Below are positions 26,666 to 36,809 of a stretch of DNA of 64,000 nucleotides, piece after piece. The translations under genes and the position numbers were made by a program. This DNA is from Pseudanabaena sp. FACHB-1998 (GTDB lineage Bacteria; Cyanobacteriota; Cyanobacteriia; Pseudanabaenales; Pseudanabaenaceae), in contig NZ_JACJQA010000043.1 of the NCBI RefSeq assembly GCF_014696355.1, forward strand, positions 16,221 through 80,220. Direction: 5' to 3'. The notes below the pieces were generated by a model. It worked only from the letters and a program-made list of their open reading frames with translations, did no database searches and had not been told where the DNA came from. Numbering within the stretch: the stretch's first letter is position 1; each line of letters opens with the position of its first letter.

Positions 26666-28965
26666 TCTTGTCTCTCCTGTGGATGATGTCGTTGCGATCG
26701 CCATAGTGCAGCTATTAATAGATCTACCTTAACGGGTTTGCTAAGGTAATCATTCATGCCACTGGCTAAACAGGCAAGGCGATCGCTCTCCATCGCATTA
26801 GCCGTCATCGCAATAATATAAGGACGCTTCGGCACATCGATCTCAGAGACAATATGGCGAGTCGTCTCCAACCCATCCATCATAGGCATATGCACATCCA
26901 TTAAAACTACATCATAAAATTGCCTATGTAGCGCCTCCAAAACCTTTAAGCCATTTTCGGCAATATCGACCGTATACCCCAGTCGGCTCAACATTTTACA
27001 AGCTACCTTTTGATTAACGATATTATCTTCAGCTAATAGAATATTTAAGGGCAGTTTTCTTGCTAAATCTTCATCAAAAATAGACTTTTCCCTTGATTTA
27101 GAACTTTGGTAGGTATGGAAAGAAGGAAAAGACTGAAGATCGGGCACTTCTAGCAGCAGAGACAATCGAAAGGTAGTACCGACCCCCTTTTTGCTGGTGA
27201 CGGTAATTTTGCTATCCATCATCTTGGCAATCTTTTGGCTGATAGCTAATCCTAATCCTGTACCTTGAACCTGAAATTTGCTTTCTCCCACTTGCTCAAA
27301 GGGCAGAAAAATTGCTTCTAATTGTTCAGTTTCAAGCCCTATGCCCGAATCTTCTACTTCAAAATTAAGGGTGATCGAAGAATTAGATAAAACTACATCG
27401 GCGATCGCCGACTGATAGCAAGAAACCCGAAAAATAACATAGCCTTTATTCGTAAACTTAACGGCATTACTCAATAAATTAAGCAAGATTTGTCTTAAAC
27501 GTTTGCCATCGACACGAATTAAAGGCGGTAAATCAGAGGAGAAATGGTAAAGAAAATCAATATTTTTCTGATTAGCTTGCACTTGAATTATTTTTACTAA
27601 ATTATTGAGAAATAAAACTAAAGAAATTTCCTGAATATAAAGCTCCATTTTGCCAGCTTCTATTTTAGAAATATCTAAAATATCTTCAATTAAATTTAGT
27701 AAATGATTACCCGAATCATAGATAGTTTGGATATCTTTTTTTTCTTGGATATCCATGTTTTTAGAATCCTGTAAAAGCTGCACTAGCCCTAAAATTGCAT
27801 TTAGAGGGGTTCGCAATTCATGACTCATATTAGAGAGGAATTCAGTTTTAGTGCGACTGGCGGCTTCAGCAATCTTTTTTGATTCAGTCAATTCGACATT
27901 TTGCTGCTCTAGCATTAAGGTAGTTCTATCCAGACTAGATCTACTATTTTCAAGCTGAATTGATTTGTCAATTAGTCGCGATCGCGAATGTAATAGATTC
28001 GCGATCGCCTGTTGTTTTTCCGATAAAACTGCTCCTAAACTCAATGTTGTAACGACTATAACGATAATAAATATCTGTAATAAAATCAAAGAATAACTAG
28101 CATCAAAGCTTGTAAATGCACCTAAGCCTTTAACTGTTCCCGAAACAGCAATAGTAGTCATTACAACTATTAAGGTAGTTGCCCATAGTTGTCCGAATCT
28201 AATTATTGCCCAAAACAAACAAGGTATTAATATATATTCTAAATTTAAGCTTTGATAAAAAGAAGAAATACTAATCCAAACGACAATTAATAGTAAAGCA
28301 ATCGCTTCTGGAAATTTCTGAAGAATCACTATTTGGATTTTTTGTCGTTCTGTTTTTGATAAGAACTTTTGATTGTCAATTCTCTGCTTATAAAACTCAT
28401 ACAAACTCAGCAGCATGGGCGTAAAAATACAGATTCCTGCGACATTAGAAATCCACCAAGTCACCCATACGGACGGGAACTTAGCCCAAAATAAATTTCC
28501 CCCTAAACACAAACATAAAACTCCTACCGTGGCATTAATCGTCGGCGCTAAAAATCCTGTTAATGCCAAAAAACGATAAACGTGCGCTAATTTTAATAGG
28601 GGATTTCGCCCTTTAATTGACTTTCTTAAAAGATAGCTCCCCAGCCAAGCCCCCATGCTTGTCCCGATCGCAATTCCTAAAACTTGTAGACAGGAGGCGA
28701 TCGCCGTATATAAATTGTCAGAATTAAAAAAAGCCCAGATATTTGCTAAAAATGAGCCAATTAATACTCCTGGTAAGATTTGGATGCCGAAAATGAGAAT
28801 CGCCGCCGAAGCAAAGCCGTCGGGCGGCCAAACGGGAGTAACTGATTGCGGCGTAGAGGCAATATGCCGTGATAGCTCTGCTGTGCCATAGTAAATTAAG
28901 GCAAGTATGGCAATCGCTACGATACGTGGGAATGATTTTAGTCGTTGCTGCGAGAGAACAAACAT
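26662..28965 (-). CDS. MASE1 hybrid histidine kinase
   Basis: 767 residues. The N-terminal MASE1 membrane sensor has about eight spans (1-320, with VWPPDGFASAAILIFG). A coiled-coil linker is followed by HisKA with NMSHELRTPLNAILG (His382), HATPase with LLNLLSNAVKF, GIGLETEQLEAIF and GTGLGLAIS, and a C-terminal receiver with LMDVHMPMMDG (Asp690) and KPVKVD. All catalytic residues are present. Signal unknown. It ends inside the start of ald (ATGA), so its expression is tied to alanine metabolism, at least by position. Confidence 0.94.
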   Translation of the reverse strand: MFVLSQQRLKSFPRIVAIAILALIYYGTAELSRHIASTPQSVTPVWPPDGFASAAILIFGIQILPGVLIGSFLANIWAFFNSDNLYTAIASCLQVLGIAIGTSMGAWLGSYLLRKSIKGRNPLLKLAHVYRFLALTGFLAPTINATVGVLCLCLGGNLFWAKFPSVWVTWWISNVAGICIFTPMLLSLYEFYKQRIDNQKFLSKTERQKIQIVILQKFPEAIALLLIVVWISISSFYQSLNLEYILIPCLFWAIIRFGQLWATTLIVVMTTIAVSGTVKGLGAFTSFDASYSLILLQIFIIVIVVTTLSLGAVLSEKQQAIANLLHSRSRLIDKSIQLENSRSSLDRTTLMLEQQNVELTESKKIAEAASRTKTEFLSNMSHELRTPLNAILGLVQLLQDSKNMDIQEKKDIQTIYDSGNHLLNLIEDILDISKIEAGKMELYIQEISLVLFLNNLVKIIQVQANQKNIDFLYHFSSDLPPLIRVDGKRLRQILLNLLSNAVKFTNKGYVIFRVSCYQSAIADVVLSNSSITLNFEVEDSGIGLETEQLEAIFLPFEQVGESKFQVQGTGLGLAISQKIAKMMDSKITVTSKKGVGTTFRLSLLLEVPDLQSFPSFHTYQSSKSREKSIFDEDLARKLPLNILLAEDNIVNQKVACKMLSRLGYTVDIAENGLKVLEALHRQFYDVVLMDVHMPMMDGLETTRHIVSEIDVPKRPYIIAMTANAMESDRLACLASGMNDYLSKPVKVDLLIAALWRSQRHHPQERQE

Positions 28966-29188
28966 CTTTCCCCCATACTTCTTCTTAATAATGTAGAAAT
29001 CGCAAGTTAATTAGAAAGTTAGATAATTTGCAAACCTATATTCTTAAGATTTTGACAGACAATCGAACTATACCATCACATTAAAACCTATATTTTTGGA
29101 AGGTTAATTTGATTTTTAGATGTTTATAAATTCCTAACATCCCCCTTAACCATAGGTAAAGGATACTAGCCCCTAAAAACCTAAAAAT

Positions 29189-29848
29189 TTAGATCTCTTT
29201 GAAAGTATCTTTTAAAACTGTACGGGCTGCTAGTTGACTTCTGGTAGAAGATAAAATTTCTGCTTCGCGGCGCAACCGAGCGGCTGTATCGCAAGTTTCG
29301 AGTAGTGATTGCTGCTCCAAACTTGCACCTTGAAAGTTACTGGCAACCCAGTAGGACAATTCAACGGGACTACGAGGAATTTTAGGTAGCTCAATTTCTT
29401 GATCGGTGAGCTTTTGAGATAAACGAATTACGTCATTTAGCAATTCACGGACTTCGGTGGCAAGTAAATAGGGGGCATCATTGCTTGGTTCGTCTTGAAT
29501 CCATTCTACTAAGCCCACACGGTAAGGAGTTTCGCGCACATACTCCAATACGCGAAAACGCTGCTGCCCCATAGTCAAAATTTTGAAGCGATCGTCTGGT
29601 AAACGGTGATATTGCAAGATTTGAGCGACACATCCGACGTTAGCAGGTTTACCTGTTTCTGAGTCCCACATGAGTACGCCAAACATGCGATCGCTTTCCA
29701 GCACTGTATTGATCATCATGCGATAGCGATATTCAAAAATATGTAGAGGTAGTGATTGTCCGGGGAACAGGACTAACTCTGGTAGAGGGAAGAGAGGTAA
29801 TTCTCGAACGGAAACCGATGATGAAGTCATTGTGGCTAAACTTGACAC
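29189..29848 (-). CDS. Lon N-terminal-domain protein
   Basis: About 215 residues with only the substrate-binding LON domain (PLFPLPELVLFPGQSLPLHI, then YRYRMMINTVLESDRMFGVL) and a helical C-terminus. There is no AAA ATPase or protease domain, so it is not a Lon protease. Stand-alone versions are common in cyanobacteria with unknown function. Start: the frame begins with GTG at 29848, and ATG at 29830 (MTSSSV) is equally likely; no clear ribosome-binding site decides. Confidence 0.88.
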   Translation of the reverse strand: MSSLATMTSSSVSVRELPLFPLPELVLFPGQSLPLHIFEYRYRMMINTVLESDRMFGVLMWDSETGKPANVGCVAQILQYHRLPDDRFKILTMGQQRFRVLEYVRETPYRVGLVEWIQDEPSNDAPYLLATEVRELLNDVIRLSQKLTDQEIELPKIPRSPVELSYWVASNFQGASLEQQSLLETCDTAARLRREAEILSSTRSQLAARTVLKDTFKEI

Positions 29849-29987
29849 TAGTTAAGACGTTCTTCTTAGTTTAGCTTGAGTTTTATGGCTGTTGTTAGTA
29901 TTTGCGATCGTAAAGGCATAAAGTTAGTAAGCAATAGTACCGTAGGAATAAAGGTGCGGAAGATTAGGGGGATATTTAATAGCAAAT

Positions 29988-30044
29988 CAAAACCGAAAAC
30001 AAAAGAGGCGGCGCGAAGCGCCGCCTCTTTTGTTTTCGGTTTTG
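29988..30044. terminator. Perfect 27-bp hairpin, GAA loop
   Basis: Among the longest in the window. The core is GGCGGCGCGAAGCGCCGCC with arms extended by AAAAGA and further to CAAAACCG. It lies 3 bases beyond the ndhD stop (minus strand). Confidence 0.85.
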
Positions 30045-30047
30045 AGG

Positions 30048-31571
30048 TTAACCAATATTGGAGACTTGGCTAACTGAGGTGAGGTTAGGCGCGATCGCCT
30101 TGGCAGAACTCTCGATCAAGTTGGTGGCAACGTTAGGCAATAGCCCAAAGAAGACAATGATCAAGGCAAGGGCGATCGCAGGAAATTTCTCTTGCCACTG
30201 CGCGAAGGGAATCGAAGTAATCGGCTGATCGCTGCCATCCTTACGAACTGAGAATCGTCCAAAAAATACGCGATCGAGCATGATCAAAAAGTAGACGGCA
30301 GTTAAACCAGTCCCAATCATACAAAGCAGAGTTTGCACAGGGAAAACCGCAAATCCACTACGGAAAATTATAAACTCCGCGATAAATCCCACCATCCCCG
30401 GCGTACCCGCACTTGCCATCGCCGCCAAAATCATCAGCGAACCTGTCACGGGTAGACCCCGCTCAGGATTAAGCAAACCATTGAGGGAGTTAAGATTGCG
30501 GGTTCCTGTTTTCTTGTAAACGATACCCACCAAAATAAATAACAACGCCGAAATTAAGCCATGACTGACCATTTGGAAGGTTGCACCCAAAAGGGATAGA
30601 GGCGTGGCGGTGGCTAGGGCTAGTAAAATATAACCCATGTGACCAACGGAGCTGTAGGCAACCATTTTTTTCATGTCCGTTTGGTTAATCGCCGTCAGAC
30701 AGCCATAAATGACACTGACCACCGCCCAACCTGCGAGAAATGGGGCGATCGCTTGCCAAGCGTCGGGCAGTAACCCTAAACCAAAGCGCAATAGTCCATA
30801 GGTTCCTAATTTCAGGAGAACCCCTGCGAGTAGGGTGGAAACGGGTGTAGAAGCTTCGACGTGGGCATCGGGTAGCCACGTATGCAATGGCACAATCGGA
30901 ATTTTGATACCAAAACCGATAATTAGCAAAATTAGCAAAATCCCTTTTGTGCTTTGGGAAATATTTTCCAGATGTAAGTCTTGATAGTTAAAGGTGAGAG
31001 CAAAAGTACTGCCATCGCCACTGCCTAGAGCCGCCATCCCAAAGAAAGCCGCTAAAATCAATACCCCTGAAATCGCGGTATAAATTAAGAACTTGGTAGC
31101 TGCATAGCCCCGTCTCTCGCCGCCCCATATAGAGATCAAAAGATATAGAGGAATCAGTTCGACTTCAAAGAAAAGGAAAAACAGGAGGAGATTTTCAGCT
31201 AAGAAGGCTCCATTCACGCCCCCCCCAATGATCAGCATCAGAGGAAAATACAGTCTTGGACGTTGAATGTCGGTACTGATATAAATGGCAATACTCAGCA
31301 GTAATCCGTTAAGTAGTACGAGCGGGAAGGCTAAGCCATCTATGCCAAGGCGATAACTCAAGCCAATCTGATCTAACCAAGGGAGGGATTCTCTCAATTG
31401 CATTGAGGAAGCACCCATATCAAATTTGGTGAGCAAAAATAATGACCAGCCGAAGGTGGCGATCGCGATCGCTAAGGAGATTTTGCGTAACTGTTTGGAG
31501 TCGAGAACTCCTCCCAATAAAACCACCAAAAGCGCCCCAGCGATGGGAATCCAGATTAAGGTACTTAGCAT
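30048..31571 (-). CDS. ndhD: NDH-1 subunit 4
   Basis: 507 residues, polytopic, a proton-pumping antiporter-like subunit of NDH-1 in the thylakoid membrane. Family motifs include FFEVELIPLYLLISIWGG, PIVPLHTWLPDAHVEA with TPVSTLLAGVLLKLGTYGL, and the conserved Lys and Glu of the proton path. It lies 201 bp after ndhF; that adjacency is typical of the CO2-uptake NDH-1 forms (D3/F3, D4/F4), but no cupA/cupB follows, so I do not number it. ATG start. Confidence 0.93.
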   Translation of the reverse strand: MLSTLIWIPIAGALLVVLLGGVLDSKQLRKISLAIAIATFGWSLFLLTKFDMGASSMQLRESLPWLDQIGLSYRLGIDGLAFPLVLLNGLLLSIAIYISTDIQRPRLYFPLMLIIGGGVNGAFLAENLLLFFLFFEVELIPLYLLISIWGGERRGYAATKFLIYTAISGVLILAAFFGMAALGSGDGSTFALTFNYQDLHLENISQSTKGILLILLIIGFGIKIPIVPLHTWLPDAHVEASTPVSTLLAGVLLKLGTYGLLRFGLGLLPDAWQAIAPFLAGWAVVSVIYGCLTAINQTDMKKMVAYSSVGHMGYILLALATATPLSLLGATFQMVSHGLISALLFILVGIVYKKTGTRNLNSLNGLLNPERGLPVTGSLMILAAMASAGTPGMVGFIAEFIIFRSGFAVFPVQTLLCMIGTGLTAVYFLIMLDRVFFGRFSVRKDGSDQPITSIPFAQWQEKFPAIALALIIVFFGLLPNVATNLIESSAKAIAPNLTSVSQVSNIG

Positions 31572-31772
31572 AAGGAAAAAAGAAAAAAGAATTTATGATG
31601 AATTTAAAATCTGAATTTTTATTTAATTCAATTTAAGCAGAGCGCAGATCTGCCCTCATTTCCCATTCGCTTCTCCCGCAGGAGAAGGGGAGCAAAACCC
31701 TATTTTTTCCTTATTCCCCTCTCCTACGGGAGAGGGGCTAGGGGTGAGGGCTTGACGCGCACATAACACCAT
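31572..31772. repeat. ndhF-ndhD spacer with dispersed inverted repeat
   Basis: A cyanobacterial-style repeat spans about 31652-31753. GCCCTCATTTCCC with CTTCTCCCGCAGGAGAAGGGG is mirrored by CCCCTCTCCTACGGGAGAGG and GGGGTGAGGGC. Two small stems are nested in the larger one. It has no coding capacity and looks like a MITE or palindromic unit inserted inside an operon. Confidence 0.6.
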
Positions 31773-33644
31773 TTATTTAAGTCCGTAAAAGGCGGCAAAC
31801 CCAATCACAATTAATCCAATCATGATCGTCAAGACATATTGCTGTAAGCGACCTGTGACTGTATATTTCAAGCTCTCACCGCTCAAAATCGAGGCTAAGC
31901 CAAAGAAGTTAACCGTGCCATCAACAAGATAGCGATCGATCCAAGCAAGGAGCCGAGAACCGCCACCCACAATAAGAACTACCGTATATTTATAAATTGC
32001 TTGCACATAAAGGTCATAGGCTAACAAGTCCTGTAAGGCTTTCCATGAGCTACGCAAAAGTTTTGGTGGCATGGGTACGGAGCTTCCCGTCTCATAGGGC
32101 TTGATGTAGATATATGCACCTATACCAAAACCGACTAAGCCTGAAGCTGCAAGTACGACACTGCCCCAAATATCTACTGTATTTAAGTCAATATCTACAA
32201 AATTCCAAGATGGCAAGAGGATTGGAACCAGTAACGTAATGATCGTAAGGGAAACTAGGGGAATGGCTACTTGCCACGAAACTTCAGGAGCGCGACGGGT
32301 TTTCGGCTGGATTGGTCCAAGGAAGACGAGGGCAAAAATCCGCATCAAGCCAAAGGCAGTAATGCAATTAACGGCTAGGGCGATCGCAATTAGCCAAGGT
32401 TCGCTATTCCAGAAGGTTTCTTCCCAACGCAACAGCGTCCAAAATCCGCCAAAGGGCAACATCGCCACCAGACTTAAGGAGCCGACAATAAATCCCATTA
32501 GGGTTGCAGGCATTCGGGTTTTGATGCCGCCCATTTCTGTAAGATCTTGAGTCACGGTGGTCATCATCACTGCTCCCGAACTGAGGAATAGCAAAGACTT
32601 GCTAATGCCATGGCTAAAGAGTAAGCCTAGGGCTAGTTCAGGCTCTTGCATACCGACAGCAATGAAGACCAGACCGAGATAGGCACTGGTAGAGTGGGAC
32701 AGGGCGCGTTTCATATCGACTTGGGCGATCGCCACTAACGTAGTCCCGATCGCCGTAATTGCGCCGATGATCACAGAAACCTGAGCTGCCACGGGAAATA
32801 GGGATAAAACGGGCTGAAACTTGATCAATACGTAGGCTCCCGCACCCACCACTACCGAATTTCGCAAAATCGAAGCGGGGTTGGGACCCTCCATCGCTTC
32901 ATCGAGCCAGAGGTGCAACGGAAATTGAGCGCATTTGCCCAAAGGACCAGCAATTAGTGCTAGTCCTAATAATGTTCCGAATTGTTGATGCTCAGCAAAA
33001 TAGGCGATCGTTTGCGGATTCGCCGCCCATTCCTTTAAATCTGTAAAATTTAGGCTATCGGTTAAATTTGATAGCGTCACTACAGCCATTAGCAAAAATA
33101 AATCACCGACGCGCTTTGTCCAGAAAGCATCCCGAGCCGCCGTTACCACCAGAGGCTGAGCATACCAAAATCCCACTAGTAAATAGGTGGACAGGGTGAG
33201 CATTTCGAGGAGGGCATAGCTAAAAAATAGGGAGTCGCTAAAGGCGATGCCTGTAATTGCGGCTTCAAAAAAGCCAATTAATGCACAAAATCTGGCGATC
33301 GCCCAATCAGTTTCCAGTGAGCCGAGTCCATAGACTTGCGAAATTAAGCTCATCGTGGCGATCATCACCGAAGCCCCCACGCTGATTTCCGAAATATCAA
33401 ACGAGAAGGCAATATTTAAATCGAAGGATTGAAACCAAGTAAATTCAACTTGTTTCGCAGGTTCACCCCAAATCGAGGTTAAAAGCACACAACTATGTAC
33501 TAGCGCCAGTGCCGTCATCAACATATTGAGATAAGCCGCAGGACGTGGGCCAGTCCGTCGCACTAACCTGAGTGACCAAGGTAGGGTGATGCCTGCGCCC
33601 AGCAAACCATAGCAAGGAAGTAGCCAAGCTGTTTCTAGGATCAT
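31773..33644 (-). CDS. ndhF: NDH-1 subunit 5
   Basis: 623 residues, polytopic antiporter-like subunit of NDH-1. It is shorter than the respiratory NdhF1 (about 670) and begins LLPCYGLLGAGITLPWSL...RRTGPRPAAYLNML, a start I associate with the NdhF3/F4 CO2-uptake forms. Conserved FPLHLWLDEAMEGPNPAS, VDMKRALSHSTSAYLG and FSHGISKSLLF are present. The long amphipathic C-terminal helix region is retained. With ndhD it would form the distal pump of an NDH-1MS-type complex. Confidence 0.92.
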   Translation of the reverse strand: MILETAWLLPCYGLLGAGITLPWSLRLVRRTGPRPAAYLNMLMTALALVHSCVLLTSIWGEPAKQVEFTWFQSFDLNIAFSFDISEISVGASVMIATMSLISQVYGLGSLETDWAIARFCALIGFFEAAITGIAFSDSLFFSYALLEMLTLSTYLLVGFWYAQPLVVTAARDAFWTKRVGDLFLLMAVVTLSNLTDSLNFTDLKEWAANPQTIAYFAEHQQFGTLLGLALIAGPLGKCAQFPLHLWLDEAMEGPNPASILRNSVVVGAGAYVLIKFQPVLSLFPVAAQVSVIIGAITAIGTTLVAIAQVDMKRALSHSTSAYLGLVFIAVGMQEPELALGLLFSHGISKSLLFLSSGAVMMTTVTQDLTEMGGIKTRMPATLMGFIVGSLSLVAMLPFGGFWTLLRWEETFWNSEPWLIAIALAVNCITAFGLMRIFALVFLGPIQPKTRRAPEVSWQVAIPLVSLTIITLLVPILLPSWNFVDIDLNTVDIWGSVVLAASGLVGFGIGAYIYIKPYETGSSVPMPPKLLRSSWKALQDLLAYDLYVQAIYKYTVVLIVGGGSRLLAWIDRYLVDGTVNFFGLASILSGESLKYTVTGRLQQYVLTIMIGLIVIGFAAFYGLK

Positions 33645-33775
33645 TGATTCTACTATAGAGTTTTTACTATGTTTATATTAAGATCTATCAAATATTTTAA
33701 AAGTTTACATCAAAACGCTTCGTGTCTAGAAGGCTATCTAATCCAGAGATTGGCGGTACAAAGTACTACCATTAT

Positions 33776-33818
33776 CATGAATATTGGTAAGCGGCGAAAC
33801 TGCGTACCAATATTCATG
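33776..33818. repeat. 14-bp inverted repeat overlapping a gene stop
   Basis: CATGAATATTGGTA and complement, separated by 15 bases. The right arm covers the TGA stop and part of the last codons of the PatD-like gene. Confidence 0.65.
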
Positions 33819-34173
33819 AAGTATGCATTTGACAATACTTTTGCAAAGTGACAAAGCGATCGCTTATCTGTTGATGGCGCTTCTGCCAAGTGGCGAGACT
33901 ACGCGAAGTTTGCAACATACTTAAGTCCACCCCTAGCATTTTTAGCTGCTTATCAATTTCTACTTGCAAAGATAGGTGAGGGGGCGTGACCTCTAAACTG
34001 GTATTTACAATTTGCTGCTGAAAAAAAGCTTGGATTTCCTTAAGCGATCGCTGCCAATCTTGAGCGATCGCAGGTGCGGGTTCTGGTTGAGAAGCGATCG
34101 CTGTTTGCAGAGATTCTAGGCGATCTTGTAAATCAAGAATGAGATTTAAATAGGATTCTGACAATTCAACCAC
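33814..34173 (-). CDS. PatD-like small helical protein
   Basis: 119 residues, all-helical, soluble. The pattern of long amphipathic helices, the central KQLKMLGVDLSMLQTSRS, and the closing RFVTLQKYC resemble the cyanobacterial family annotated as heterocyst frequency control protein PatD, from memory. Homologues occur in non-heterocystous species, so a heterocyst role cannot be assumed. ATG start. It lies 52 bp beyond the TpsA-like gene stop with a strong hairpin between. Confidence 0.6.
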   Translation of the reverse strand: MVELSESYLNLILDLQDRLESLQTAIASQPEPAPAIAQDWQRSLKEIQAFFQQQIVNTSLEVTPPHLSLQVEIDKQLKMLGVDLSMLQTSRSLATWQKRHQQISDRFVTLQKYCQMHTS

Positions 34174-34189
34174 CTTGTAATATTGAATT

Positions 34190-34240
34190 AAGGAAAAATT
34201 TTAAAAGCATTGCTTCGCAATGCTTTTAAAATTTTTCCTT
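34190..34240. repeat. Perfect 24-bp hairpin overlapping the TpsA-like stop
   Basis: Arms AAGGAAAAATTTTAAAAGC plus ATTGC and complement around TTC. The right arm carries the TAA stop and last four codons (Lys-Glu-Lys-Phe). Confidence 0.85.
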
Positions 34241-36745
34241 GTTGGGCTGCTCTGTACATCCTAGAGAGCGCGCATCTGCATAGGTAACTACAGGCAAAAT
34301 CTCTCCATTAGTTCCTTTCTTTAGTCCTCTAATTTCCACAATCGGATCGCCTAGCTGCCAAGGGTGATTATCCTGATCGAGAGCTTGATCGGAAATAGAG
34401 GCGGGATTCGATGACACTGGAGAGGGCGATTTAGTCATGCTAGGAATTGGCTGGATTTTAGTGGCAGGATATTCCGCAACTAAGAGATTGTAAGGATTTT
34501 CGGGCAAACCACCTGAGCCAGTTACTACAAAACTACCTTGGGCAGCATTGCGTCTAGCTAAACAACTATTGGAAACGATCGCATCCACTTTGACAAAATT
34601 TTCTACCGATGACACAAAGGCATTTTTAGGAGTCAAGTCGAGATTAGAGATAGCAACATTACCGCTAATTCCCAATTGAGAACTTGCAGTGATAAGGCTA
34701 TCGGGAGAAAAGAATAAGCCTTGGGTCTTAATAAAAATATTGCCTCCATTTCCTCCGAACGAACTAGCATTAATTTCGCTACGGTTTAGACCCACGACAA
34801 TACCCGCATTTAGATTAATGTTGCCGCTATTTTCAGTTCCTTCGGAGGCTGACAAAATAAGACTATTGTTTAGAGAAAGTAAATCACGGATTTGCAAGTT
34901 AATATTTCCTCCTGCACCCACCAAACTCAAAGCCGCAAGAGAACCTTGGCGATTCAAAGAAAGATTATTAGCGGTAATACTTAACCCCCCTGCATCTCCG
35001 AAACCAAAACTAGCCACACTGACACCTGCGCGATCCTGAATCTTAATCTCTTTGGCAGTAATATTCACATTACCGCCATCACCTGTAGAACTTTCCCTAG
35101 TAACCGCCAAAATAGCGCTTGGGACCTGCTGACTCGGATCGATTCCCGACAAATAAAGGCGATCGGCTAAGATCGTCACTGCGCCACCTTTTCCTCCTCC
35201 TCTTGTCTCCGTAGTCAGGACAGCACCATTTAGTAGAGACAGAAAGGGAGTATTAACAGTAATGTTTCCAGCGATCGCTTTATTTACAGTAGTTGTAATA
35301 ATGCCAGTAGTGATTGCAATATCTTGAGCAGAAAAAATGGGACTACTTCCAAAGATCTCAACTGATTTCGTAGCCTCAATTGTTACATTGCCTCCCTCTT
35401 GTCCAGAGCCTAAAATGGTGGAAGAAATTGCACTATTATTTCGCAAGATCAAGTGACCTGTTTGAATACCAATACTTCCAGAAGAGCCTGTAGCCGTAGC
35501 TGCCGTTCCACTAAAAATTGCTCCAGAGTTCAGGGTGATTGATTCGGGAGCATTGATCGTAATATTTCCTGCTCTACCGTCAAATAAGATCGAAGAAACG
35601 ATAAAAGAGCTATTTTGAGCAATTAACTGTGAAGTTTTTAGACTAATATCTCCGCCATTACCATTACCTACGCTAAAGCTAAATAATCCATTAATAGTTT
35701 TTAAGTCAGGGTTAAAGGAAGTTAATCCTTTAACGGATTTTTCATAGTTATTAGAACCAACTAGCTCGATGAGGCTATTCGCCTGCACAGAAATTTTGCC
35801 ATTGAATAGAGGACTGAGGGAGGTCGTCAACACTAATCCTTTATCTCGTATAAGTACGCGATCGCCAATCAGCTTAATTTGTCCCTCCTGTGCGCCAATA
35901 TTACTCACCGATGCTTGATCTGAGACTTGAATATTGCCAAACTTCTTTACATTTTCATAAGAGAGCGTAAATCTATTTCCATAGGGACTTAAGGCAACTT
36001 CGCCATTACGTACCCCACCCAGTTCTACCTCTCCACCTAATATAAATAGAGAACCATTATTTTCAACATTGACCGCATTTCCCACTAAGGCGATCGTGGA
36101 ACTTGGTAGCAAAATCAATCCTGACGGCGGACGGATGACTGGCAAAATTTCTGGAGGTAAGGGCAAGGGGAAAATCGGATCAGCCTGCGATCGCACGGTG
36201 ATTGCGCCCTTAGCGTTGCTATTATTTGTGCCGAAACCTAAGCCAATAGGAATACTTGAGGTCAATAGAGCCGAGGGTTCGGGATTATTGGTACTAAAGG
36301 TTGTACCGTCGGCAAAGCGGAGGCGATCGCCTGTGGTGACGTATAGAGAACCTGATAGAGATAAACTCGAATTCTCGCCAAAGAGAACTCCATTGGGATT
36401 TAATAAAAATAAATTGGCATTTCCTAAGACTCCTAATCTACCCAATATATTTGACGGATTGTTTCCTGTAACTCGCGCAAAAATATTAGTTACAGTTGCA
36501 GGATTGTTAAAATAAAGTCCGCGATTATTCGCAATATTTAATTCTGAGAAGCTATGAAATAAATTAGAGCCTCTCAAAGTTCCAGTTTCTACAAGATCGC
36601 TTAAAACCCCTTGAATGAGAATATTCGGTATTATTTGTGTGCCTGTCGTAGCGTCTGGAATAATCTGTCCATAGGCTTCTTTAGTCTGGACAAGACTTGC
36701 GAAAACAATTACAAATAAAAGCTTTAAACGATCTGGAGCAGCCAT
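34226..36745 (-). CDS. TpsA-like secreted filamentous-haemagglutinin-domain protein
   Basis: 839 residues. A signal peptide (about 1-26, LLFVIVFASLVQTKEAYG) is followed by the two-partner-secretion domain (about 30-150) with the NPNGVLFG and FNNPATVTNIFARVTG motifs, then a beta-helix of N-[IL]-rich repeats (GNITINAPESITLNSGAIF type), and a disordered C-terminus with Pro/Ser. It should be exported and passed through an outer-membrane TpsB pore, but no TpsB gene is in the window. Short for a TpsA; function probably surface or adhesion related. ATG start. Confidence 0.9.
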   Translation of the reverse strand: MAAPDRLKLLFVIVFASLVQTKEAYGQIIPDATTGTQIIPNILIQGVLSDLVETGTLRGSNLFHSFSELNIANNRGLYFNNPATVTNIFARVTGNNPSNILGRLGVLGNANLFLLNPNGVLFGENSSLSLSGSLYVTTGDRLRFADGTTFSTNNPEPSALLTSSIPIGLGFGTNNSNAKGAITVRSQADPIFPLPLPPEILPVIRPPSGLILLPSSTIALVGNAVNVENNGSLFILGGEVELGGVRNGEVALSPYGNRFTLSYENVKKFGNIQVSDQASVSNIGAQEGQIKLIGDRVLIRDKGLVLTTSLSPLFNGKISVQANSLIELVGSNNYEKSVKGLTSFNPDLKTINGLFSFSVGNGNGGDISLKTSQLIAQNSSFIVSSILFDGRAGNITINAPESITLNSGAIFSGTAATATGSSGSIGIQTGHLILRNNSAISSTILGSGQEGGNVTIEATKSVEIFGSSPIFSAQDIAITTGIITTTVNKAIAGNITVNTPFLSLLNGAVLTTETRGGGKGGAVTILADRLYLSGIDPSQQVPSAILAVTRESSTGDGGNVNITAKEIKIQDRAGVSVASFGFGDAGGLSITANNLSLNRQGSLAALSLVGAGGNINLQIRDLLSLNNSLILSASEGTENSGNINLNAGIVVGLNRSEINASSFGGNGGNIFIKTQGLFFSPDSLITASSQLGISGNVAISNLDLTPKNAFVSSVENFVKVDAIVSNSCLARRNAAQGSFVVTGSGGLPENPYNLLVAEYPATKIQPIPSMTKSPSPVSSNPASISDQALDQDNHPWQLGDPIVEIRGLKKGTNGEILPVVTYADARSLGCTEQPNKEKF

Positions 36746-36809
36746 ATTTTATAAACTTATCGCTGTTTCTAAGGTAATCATTAGTTGAGATAGCAATCCT
36801 ATTTTATTT

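Noticed and set aside
29189..29848. Lon protease
   Set aside because: Only the N-terminal LON domain is present; there is no ATPase or Ser-Lys protease domain.
33669..33851. 60-codon plus-strand frame after the ndhF promoter region
   Set aside because: It runs through an inverted repeat into the 3' end of the PatD-like gene, with no protein-like motif.
33814..34173. Evidence for heterocyst formation from the PatD-like gene
   Set aside because: PatD-like genes occur widely in cyanobacteria without heterocysts, and no other heterocyst gene is in the window.
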